Assembly (NCBI GenBank): GCA_047967505.1
Contig: CM106540.1
DNA: 64,000 bases
Source: Dipteris shenzhenensis
Lineage: Eukaryota; Polypodiophyta; Polypodiopsida; Gleicheniales
Reading direction: 5' to 3' (one strand)
Below the pieces are notes generated by a model. The model did no database searches and was not told where the DNA came from. It worked only from the letters and a program-made list of their open reading frames with translations. Below are positions 56,431 to 64,000 of the stretch, one piece after another. The translations under genes and the position numbers were made by a program. Numbering within the stretch: position 1 is the stretch's first letter; the number at the start of each line of letters is the position of its first letter.

Positions 56431-56454
56431 ACAAACTGACTATGTCTGCATCTC

Positions 56455-57530
56455 TACCTCTAGATCAGGGCCTCTGCCTTGAGAAGAAGAAAGATTGCTG
56501 CAGAGAACGCCTAAAAAAGCCAAACAGAGAGAAAGTAGGATTACCAAAGACTTTACAATTCCTATATGTCCATAAAGTCCATAGTGCACAGTAGCGAACC
56601 CAAACGAAGAAAAGATGAAACTCCGGTCTGGATGGATGAAACCCAAATAGCCAGAAGAACTTCCCAAACGGAACATATGGGAATCTCGCTCGTAGGCACT
56701 GTCGAAGCAGATCAAAAAACTCATGAGAGCACGGACAATGCCAAAACAAGTGAGGCACAGTCTCCGAAGAAGCTGAACATCTGTGGCAAAGTGCAGGAGC
56801 AATGTGTCGATGAGCTAATAGCTGTCCAAATGGAAACACTCCCAAAAGAACTCGCCAAAAGAAAACATGTTGCCGAAGCGATACTTTATAGGCCCGAAGT
56901 TGCTGTAATCTTTTCCTCCACCACTTGGCTGGGCGATGCATTCGCCAAACAGAATCACCTCTCTCTGAAGCCCAAGGTTGAGGCAAAAGGATTTTATACA
57001 ATGCAAGCACAGTAATCTGAGATAGCCTCAAAGGACTAGAAGAGGAACCTGGAGAAGTCAAAGTCCAATCTTCTAGCTGGTCCTGGAGTTCCAAAGGAGG
57101 AATCGGAACAAAAGGCGAAACCATAGAAGTAATTTATTGCCACGAAGGACGATAATGAGAGCCCAATCCATATCTGGTGGCTACCAGAGAAAAAGGGAGC
57201 ACAGTACCAGCATCATCTATAACATTAGCAACCGAGGTGATGCCTTTAAACGAGACAAAGTAGGAACGTCGAGGTTTCTGTAAAGCCAAGGGATCCAAAT
57301 CCGACAGATATTGGTAGCCTGTCTTTTGTAGTGTAAGCTCTTAAAAAATTGATTGGAAGAGCAACCTCTATTCAAAAAATCCCGTTGTCTGGATCGGGTT
57401 TCCCATTTAGAAGGCTTTCTGGGATCATTGGATTGAAGAGAGAATTGAATACCCGAAAGGACGCCCAAGGACTGCCTTCCGTGCTTAATACCCGAAACCC
57501 GTGCAATGAGATCGGCCAGCTGCACAATTG
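56455..57530 (-). pseudogene. LINE-F (type 2), internally deleted
   Basis: 57525-57305 holds the post-endonuclease linker (SLQSNDPRKPSKWETRSRQR, SNQFFKSLHYKRQATNICR), then the frame jumps at about 57300 directly to the late ORF2 region: 57124-56465 (219 residues) with FVPIPPLELQDQLEDWTLTS, LRQHVFFWRVLLGVFPFGQL, and zinc region CHRCSASSETVPHLFWHCPC. The whole RT core is missing. Compare LINE-E, where SLHYKRQAVNICRV precedes about 2.5 kb of RT sequence. It sits just upstream of the LINE-E 5' end. Confidence 0.82.
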
Positions 57531-59033
57531 CACCTCCTATTGCAACTCATGCGCCCATCCATGCAACGGACGAGCCACTCTTCAATCAGCAACCTTAACA
57601 ACCTTAGGTAAGGCCACCGTTCAACTATGTAGAACTGAGGCTCCCAAAAACCTTAAATAGTTATGATCACATGTAGGCAGCCTACCTAATTATGATCATT
57701 GCCATATAAAGTGATGCTTATCCTTAATCAAACTGTGCTTATGGATTTCAAAGAGCTTGTCTTGCCTGGGGGTGTGTGTTCATCTACTGGTCTCTACCTC
57801 TAGGTCATGGAAGCTGACTCCACATTTGCAAATAGTTGTCTCTTTACATGGAGATATTGTCCTTGAGGTATTGTTTCTCTTGTACATGGGGTTGATATCT
57901 TTCATGTAAAACTCCATTTCCGCCTAACATCCTCTCCACAAAGTGTCCACCACTTTTTGCTGCACGAAGTCTCTTTGGCCCCCTTCCTTCTTAGGTAAGT
58001 CTTGGCTTGAGATGTCCACCTTTCAACCAGTCATGTGCCTTGCTAATGTATGCAAAACCTTGAAGACCACAATACGTATGAAGAGCCCTAAGATAATTTG
58101 TCTACTCCTATGTAAATGAAAGAAACAAAACAAAAAGTCATCTATAGTTATTGGCTGAAGGCTCCTATATAGAGGCTGATGTGCACATTACCTTTTTTTA
58201 ATTTGCTGTTGCTAGTGGAGTTTGGTCCTACAAAGAGGGAGGACGAACTACTAAGAGTTTCTCTGTATAGCTTGTCTTTGTTAATTTGCTTAAAGGTATG
58301 TTGCGTAACCTATGAGATTTTGCTTTCACCTCTCAAGTAGGATGTTTAAAAGAATAAGCTTTGTACTGCATAATGTTGTGTTTTTAGAGGATGAGTTGTT
58401 TGGGCATGCTCCTGGACTCATCTAGGTATATACTTCTGCCGTATTAGCAGACATGCAAATTTCACCGTGTGAAGTTCTCGTCCATATTGTGGCTTGCTGG
58501 TTTTGCGACAACTCTTTCTATCTTAATTGGTGCGGTGTCCTATCAGCTACATTTAGATGCTCATCTGGGAGAGACTAAAATGAAATCGTTTAGTCTTCAC
58601 AAGCAGTTGTTGCTTAGCCTTCTCCTTTAGTGCTAGCCTTCGTCATGGCTGAGTTCGCCCTTCACCTTCGGAGTGCCGACATAAACTTAGCAGACTTTGT
58701 ATAAATGGAGGCTCAACTAGGTGTGGGTGTGTGGATTTGTATATGTGAGAGCATATGTCTATACTATGGTCTACACCCACTGTTGGGCGCTGATGATGTC
58801 AGTGGGGATGTCATAGTAGCTAGCCTTGCTGTGCGTGATGGAGTTTATGGTTTTCAACCTTATGAGTGACTATGATGAGATTGAAACTGCACTATGTTGT
58901 GTTTTTAGAGGATGAATTTGGGCATGTTCTTGGACTCATCTAGGTATAAGCTTTGTATTGTGGAAATGAATAAGTAACATTACTTTGGCATGTTTTGGTA
59001 GACCATCTCATTTTTTAATGGAAAAGTTTACAG
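57531..59033. other. Right part of the giant intron; direct repeat; splice acceptor
   Basis: No protein domain. A roughly 57-bp direct repeat occurs at 58373-58430 and 58894-58948 (shared ATGTTGTGTTTTTAGAGGAT and TGGACTCATCTAGGTATA), 521 bp apart, which might be short terminal repeats. The stretch ends with TTTACAG at 59027-59033, the acceptor for RecQ exon 5. Confidence 0.45.
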
Positions 59034-59871
59034 TCCAAGAAGGTGCGAGACAACGGTTTTGATCAACTACCATTATATGGACTGGGTGGTAGTAGGACAG
59101 CAAACTGGTGGAAGTCTCTTGGGGATCAGCTGCTTACTAAAGGTATACCTGTTGTATTTCCTTTCTCTATGTCACTGTTGGTCCAAGATAGTAAGGAGGA
59201 CAAAAATTATGAAATTTGTGTTTTGGACAGGTTACCTTGTTGAGACCAGGCGTGATATCTATAGGTTTGTAAGGTAAGTTTCTCAGAACCTTTCACTGCT
59301 GGGAGGGAGGGCACGAAGGCCACTCAGTTGCTATTGTTCTTGTTCCTCACGACAAGAAGAAAAATATACTTTCCAAAAGTGTGGCAAAGCTAAAGCTTAT
59401 GTGACTTACAATGTCCTCACGTCTACTTGTCTCAATGGATGTTCAATTTCAACAGCGTTGGATCTTTGGGTAAAAGGTTTCTTCAAGCTAATGCTAGACA
59501 AAAAGTCCCAGTTCTCTTAACTCCAACTCAAGAAATGATTGAAGAAGAGCATAAGAAAGGTGGTACTGATCTTAAAACAGTCCCAGAACATGTGCCTGAG
59601 ATGACCTCAAAATCTCGGATGCACACATTGTCAGAGGTATGCATCTATAAGAAACTATTCTACCAGAATGTGAGCTAGGAACAGCAGACTAATAGAAACA
59701 TTGTGTCTAGTTGTCTTTAATTTTTCTCAATATAGGTATGATGCACTTATGAACGGACAACTAAATTTGAGGGAACTTTGTTGGATCCTTTGTTTTGCAG
59801 TTGGAAGCCAAGTTCTGTGATTCCTTATTGAAAGAAAGAGCAAATTTAGCCAAGCAGAATTCCACTGCTCC
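59034..59871 (+). CDS. RecQ-family DNA helicase (WRN-like), visible exons 5-8
   Basis: Continues the gene at 25315-27347. Exons: 59034-59142, 59231-59273, 59456-59636, 59801-59871; all have GT-AG borders and compatible phases (0/1, 1/0-type joins checked by codon count). Exon 5 gives SKKVRDNGFDQLPLYGLGGS and ANWWKSLGDQLLTKG, the RQC winged-helix signature; exon 6 gives YLVETRRDIYRFV. Exon 7 (SVGSLGKRFLQANARQKVPV, LTPTQEMIEEEHKKGG) and exon 8 (LEAKFCDSLLKERANLAKQN) lead towards a possible HRDC region, which is not in view. Exon 8 ends in phase 2 with donor GTAAGC. With exons 1-4 this gives about 326 residues with no stop. Confidence 0.85.
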
Positions 59872-61329
59872 GTAAGCATCTCTTTTAAATTTCATTCATG
59901 CTGAAAGTATGCTAAATAAACTCATTTCACAATGCCTGAATAAAGCCACATTTTCTTCTATTTGTAAATGTCTCTACCATGAAGACCTTCTGTAACTGAT
60001 AATACTCTGAATTGACTCCCTGCCTTGACAAGTTAGGGTATAATTTTGACAGCTGTCTGTTGAGCCTACTATGGTAATTCAAGACAGAAATGTGCAAGTA
60101 CAGTATTTCATTAAATACTCTGTGTAACAATTTTAGGCTGAATCCAAGCATCTATAAGGGAGAGATAAAGTTCCCTTGTTCATCTCTGGCATTTCTAAGA
60201 TATAGTGGGCTTTTTTCTCATTTGGGAAACGGAAGAAGGCACCTTTTTTATTAATTGTAAAAAAAAACGAAGTCCACTTTGTATTGAATTTTAAGAGACC
60301 TACCCAAACTCAGAGTGTCTGCCTTTTTAGATGGCTCTGAAAATTCTAGACTTTATTACAGGAGGGTACCCTTGGTGGAGACTCGGCTTCCTACGGTGGT
60401 TGCAGGAGAGACATGTGGAGGAAAGAAGGTTGCAGTTGAAAGGAACAGAGAGACAACAGCAAAGAATTTCACCATGCTTGGATCACCCCCATTTGCCAAC
60501 AGGCACTATCTAGTGTGGAGCATGAGCTGCAGGCCTGATATTAAGAATTGGTTATTGGGGGAGTTGGATCAGTGTGCAGCCTGCTGATGGGCCGATGAAT
60601 TCCTCTTCTGATATCTCTATAGGCGGTGCTCTCAATAGAATATGAACTTCATAAGAAGCTCGCTAGGTGCTAACCAGGTCTTGTACGTGTAAAGCTGTAC
60701 GAGATCCTCCCGAATAACCTGGTTTGCTTTGTGATACGTCAGCCAAATGAAGGGGGCCTCGAGAGTAGACTGAAAAGGCAGCAATTTGTCTATGTGAAGT
60801 CCAAGATTCGGAAACCATCTGCATGTCTGGGCATATCAACATGGCTGATCACCCTCACCTGCTAATGTCATGGACATGAATGAGACGAGCCATGGTAACC
60901 TACGACGGCCCGGGCTTGTAGGACTAGAATCCTTAACTCGATGGAGGTATGTTATTACCTAGACTGATGCATCAACCTGAAATGGGACGAGACCCGGAAC
61001 TCAGCCAAGATGATTTGGTGTGGGATTGATGACTTACTACGAATCATCTGTGACAGTAATAGAACCTGAGCCTCTCCACCGGAGCCCTATCCACCTGTGA
61101 TAGATCGGGGCCCCAATGTGGGTTACTATACATACCAGTTGGGCAGACCAAGCATTAAAGAGAAGAGACTTGGCCCAAGAGTCTTAAAATGAGAGTGGAG
61201 ACTTGGCCCAAGAGTCTCAAAGAGAAGAGACATGATGTAGAAGCCTAACAATGTTAGTGACAATGGACAACCCTGTTTGACCCTTGATTGTACTCTTTAC
61301 CTCCTCTGCCCATCCTATAGCCGCACGAA
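59872..61329. other. Probable next RecQ intron; no exon or element recognised
   Basis: No frame continues the RecQ protein in the right phase. A frame at 60315-60587 has no known domain. A short direct repeat, AGACTTGGCCCAAGAGTCT, occurs at about 61167 and 61200. Confidence 0.35.
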
Positions 61330-61715
61330 CCTCTATCATAACGTCAAGTTCAAGCAAGCCAGACTTAGAAAGATCAAAGAAAAAGAAAAGGTGTACCCAA
61401 AGTTGTCTCCTAGATACTAAGGCCATTCCAAATTAGTGAGCCCATGAATGAAGTCGCATATCAACTAGAGCTACTAGAGAATTTGAAGATTCACAATGTT
61501 TTTCACATGAGTCTCTTAAAGAAGTAACAAGGACCAGAACCTTAGAACCAGTTCAAGAAGAGCTGCCAGAAGTGGAGGGGATCCTCTAACTAGAACAGAT
61601 CGTATATGACACAAAGAAGAAGGGACCCGGAGACAAGGTTACCCGTAGGTACCTTGTCAAGTTCAAGACTATTTGGTACTCGATGCTAAGTGGGTAAATG
61701 GGTTGTTCTTTTTGG
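61330..61715 (+). pseudogene. Ty3/gypsy integrase C-terminus and chromodomain
   Basis: Frame pieces give ISEPMNEVAYQLELLENLK, IHNVFHMSLLKK (the HNVFHVSLLKK end of the GPY/F module), then EELPEVEGIL, a stop, LEQIVYDTKKKGPGDKVTRR and YLVKFK, a typical chromodomain strand. Stops at about 61419 and 61588 break it. Together with the likely LTR that follows, this is the 3' end of a plus-strand chromovirus gypsy element. Confidence 0.78.
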
Positions 61716-61890
61716 AGTATCCTCAAGTTTGACAATTTTATCAAGAAGCTTTTTAGTTGAAGGCGACTGATTAGAAGCCGAGGGAATGTCACCAATTGGT
61801 GTGCTATTAGATTGACTTCGGTCAAAGAAAGTTAACTTTGGTTAACTAGAATAAGTTATATTTACCTTGCTTTGCATTGGTAAAAGAGAA

Positions 61891-62340
61891 CTGTGGGGAT
61901 GCCCACAAGGGACTAGGATCAGTCCAAGAACTAGAATGCATGCATTTGGCTAATTTCTAATGGGTTAAAGTGTTGGATATTATTTATGCAAAGTGCAAGA
62001 CTTTGGAGAGTGCTAAATTCCCCCACTTTTTAGGGGCAAAGCACAAGACAAGTGGCACCCCCAATTAAAGGAGGGCCCACTTGAGCTAAAAGCATCAAAG
62101 GTGTCCCACTCTATGGAGGAAAGCGCCTACTTTTGGGGAAATCCCAAGATTTTGGAGAAAGCTCGACTTTGTAGAGAAAAGCATCTATTCAGGCAAGAAA
62201 GCTGGCCCCGATTTTAGAAAGCACATGCTTTCGAGCCGGCTGGCCTAGTATATTAAATAAGGGCCTCTAGGCTCCCTGTTGTATTGAGAATGGTATTAAG
62301 CCTCATGCTCCCTTTGCAAGTTGCGAGCTAGTTGTACAAA
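61891..62340 (+). repeat. Probable 3' LTR of the chromovirus fragment
   Basis: AAAAGAGAAC (possible purine tract) is followed by TGTGGGGATGCCCAC at about 61891. A TATA-like AGTATATTAAATAAGG lies near 62248. The right end is uncertain because minus-strand gag sequence begins near 62345, and no partner LTR is present. Confidence 0.4.
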
Positions 62341-62811
62341 GTTATCCTATTGCAATGAAGTCCTTCGCAGCCACCCCTTCCTCCATTGCAATTTCAGCTC
62401 CAGCACTTCCATGAAGTTTCCTAAGCTGTCCCGAAGTTCTCCAATCCCCAGAAGTGGCAAATATTGAAGTGTGATTTGCTCTTGGTGCTGCGAATTGTTT
62501 TTGGTTGCTGCCATTTGGTTTTCAGCCACCTGTTCTTGAGGATTTGAAGTGCGAATTAACTAGAAGGGTTGTGGTTTGCTTATTGGAATCTTTGTTCGAG
62601 GTTCAGTAAAGGTTTCAGCTATTGCCTCATCCAATGTCTTCGCATACTTGGCATGAGCTTCAAACTTAATTCTGTCATTCAGTCCAAATAAATAATCTTT
62701 TAATAGAAGTCTTTCATTTGAAGAAAATACAAAGATATAATCTTTTATTTGCACTATGGAGGAAGAGGTTCGAATAATTTCATGACTATTTTATAAACAT
62801 ATTATTGTACT

Positions 62812-63503
62812 AGGAGTGTACTACGAGATCAGAGGTCGCTACCGCTGTCTCTTCAAAGACGGCTCCGGGCTCCTTTCCAGATTCTTCGCCTACCCAGATC
62901 AGAGATGTCTCGCGGCATTCATTCACGAGGGGGTCCGACACAGAGAGTACTTACTCAAGCGTCGGGCTTGGCCACACCATCAGACACCTCTCAGAGTAGG
63001 ATCACAGAGTTCTTCCCATCGAGTGACATTGATCGCCCAGTGTCTAGCGGCAGACGTGACAGAGACCCCAACCCTACAATCGCAACACGACACACGAGAC
63101 ATCGAGGGGACACACAGATCACTCTGGGGGACCTCCCATCATTGTTTAGACTTGGGATATGCCCCACGGGAGTCACGGTAGCTCTGGTCTTACGTCGAGC
63201 CTCTTCCAGGAGACTGAGACGCACGGGGTCCCTTGATGGACGCTAACGTCCCATCACCGGCTATGCACCAGCTAGGGCAACATGACATACGGAGGATTCC
63301 ACTCCGCTCCAGTTTTTTTTCTTTTCATTGTCATACCCAGATGTATTTAATTATGTATGATTAGACTTAGGATTCAACATGGGTGATGATGCTCGTTTTA
63401 GTAGCTCCACCCTTATTGTGATTTGTATCAGGTTTTCTTTTAGTCTCATAGACCCATCGGTCTTTCGAAGAATCTAGTAAAATTTCTTTCTTTCTTTCTT
63501 TCT
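62812..63503 (+). mobile_element. 5'-truncated LINE 3' end, inserted in gypsy gag
   Basis: Begins near YYEIRGRYRCLFKDGSGLLS, the same family as the fragment at 1-582 (YYELRGRFHCLF). The frame 62816-62990 (HEGVRHREYLLKRR) is followed in another frame by SDTSQSRITEFFPS and a run of arginine-rich residues to 63246. The 3' end is a (TTTC)n tail at 63484-63503. TATTG on both sides (about 62807 and 63503) could be a short TSD. The RT itself is missing. Confidence 0.65.
63484..63503. repeat. (TTTC)n microsatellite at the LINE 3' end
   Basis: Five tandem TTTC units, likely the simple-sequence tail of the LINE fragment in place of poly(A). Confidence 0.85.
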
Positions 63504-63804
63504 ATTGACAAACTCTTTTGACGAAGATACCTATTTGAACGCGCTTCCTTAGGAGGCAGGGAATGCTTTCTAAACTCTCTTTGAACCCTTCCCAAGTAGT
63601 GTATGCAATTTCATATCTTTGCTGTTTTATCCACCATCTATATACTACCTTAGTAAAAAAATGTGTCGCCTTGCAAATTTTCTTGATGTTATGCCTGATT
63701 TCATGAATGGTGAATGCCTCTTCCCATTTGTGTAAACAACCTTCAACGACATCAAAACTATGGTTTGCCATCCGACCAAAATACTTTTGGTCTATAATTT
63801 GCAA

Positions 63805-64000
63805 TATTCATCACCTTAACCTTTTTAGGCTCGACCGTATGCACGCTAGACATTGGCTTCATTGGAGCCTTATCTTTCTCCTCTCTAGATCGTGTCGTAG
63901 AGATCACTTGAACCATCCTTCTTAACTCTAAGTGCCCTCTGCCCTAGATTAGCATGTAGTTGTTAATTCACAATTTGTTATAAGGCATCCTCTACAATAG
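63805..64000 (-). other. Upstream part of the gypsy gag, frame broken
   Basis: In a shifted minus frame 63920-63810 reads SREEKDKAPMKPMSS and EPKKVKVMNIANYRPK, probably the linker before the capsid. No LTR is seen before the window ends. Confidence 0.35.

Larger units (their letters stand above)
50455..56450 (-). mobile_element. LINE-E (type 2, minus), split by a non-autonomous LTR element
   Basis: Endonuclease near 56430-55600, linker and RT start 55297-54420, then the LTR element 52328-54414, then RT catalytic part and zinc region 52327-50740, ending in an A tail at 50455-50462. The protein crosses the insertion: KEWTLHSLVHQG | CPLSALLYAIATHP. ORF1 is absent, so it is 5' truncated near the ORF2 start or ORF1 has been lost. 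Same lineage as LINE-D. Confidence 0.88.
27348..59033 (+). other. Giant intron (about 31.7 kb) of the RecQ gene
   Basis: Exon 4 ends ...CTC CGT GGG TCT CAT and is followed by GTAAGT, a strong donor (27348). Exon 5 begins TCC AAG AAG after TTTACAG (59027-59033). Both borders are phase 0, and the joined protein reads VLRGSH-SKKVRDNGFDQLP, which matches the uninterrupted RQC winged-helix region of RecQ proteins. The intron contains at least six LINE copies and several LTR elements in both orientations, described separately. Confidence 0.8.
62345..63804 (-). pseudogene. Ty3/gypsy gag, interrupted by a LINE 3' end
   Basis: Minus strand: 63804-63505 gives the gag capsid start (YFGRMANHSFDVVEGCLHKW, YTTWEGFKESLESIPCLLRK, RVQIGIFVKRVCQ). 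The plus-strand LINE piece at 62812-63503 follows, then gag resumes: VMKLFEPLPP (about 62795-62760, one frameshift) and LLKDYLFGLNDRIKFEAHAK, YAKTLDEAI. The order and spacing match the plus-strand gag at 19.9-20.2 kb (TYDKF...LPQSIQVKDFIFGLNDRIK-type). The 62529-62347 frame (AENQMAATKNNSQHQEQ) may be further gag or leader. Broken and non-functional. Confidence 0.78.

Noticed and set aside
60315-60587. Candidate further RecQ exon
   Set aside because: Phase, splice sites and residues do not continue the helicase protein after exon 8.

Overview
This window looks like intergenic and intronic DNA from a large-genome land plant. Almost all of it is transposable element: plant-type Ty1/copia and Ty3/gypsy LTR elements, seven of them primed from initiator tRNA-Met (TGGTATCAGAGC sites), and many L1-like LINE copies of at least two lineages. 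The one cellular gene I can support is a spliced RecQ-family helicase. A fern or another large-genome non-seed plant (or a gymnosperm) is my guess; that rests on intron size and LINE style and is not proven by the sequence.

Layout. 1-6.2 kb: LINE reverse-transcriptase tail, decayed gypsy integrases. 6.26-8.96 kb: a complete gag-only LTR retrotransposon with target-site duplication (TSD) CATAT, inserted in the 3' part of a gypsy element (8.97-10.79 kb). 10.79-15.54 kb: a decayed copia element (minus). 15.54-21.39 kb: two related gypsy elements in opposite orientation with inverted LTRs, one giving 5'UTR and gag-protease (plus), the other pol (minus). 21.4-21.94 kb: 5' piece of a LINE, split by a second gag-only LTR element (21.95-24.59 kb, TSD TTTTT).

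25.3-59.9 kb: eight exons of a RecQ/WRN-like helicase gene (plus strand), all with compatible phases and no stop. Exons 4 and 5 are separated by an intron of about 31.7 kb. That intron holds LINE-A (plus) split by full-length LINE-B (minus, 14-bp TSD), a gypsy integrase tail, a lone LTR with primer-binding site, a diverged minisatellite, LINE-C, LINE-D (plus, 17-bp TSD, uninterrupted reading frame), LINE-E (minus) split by a 2.1-kb non-autonomous LTR element (TSD AGCCT) that carries an unrecognised ORF, and internally deleted LINE-F.

59.9-64 kb: gypsy integrase/chromodomain tail and probable LTR (plus), then a gypsy gag (minus) interrupted by a short LINE 3' end.

The elements show layered insertion; most coding parts are broken. 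The best candidates for new biology are the three short non-autonomous LTR elements sharing a G7 polypurine tract, the type-1 LINE family with a long homopyrimidine 5'UTR and an extra conserved block between RT and zinc region, and the giant TE-filled RecQ intron. I saw no CRISPR array, rRNA or tRNA gene.
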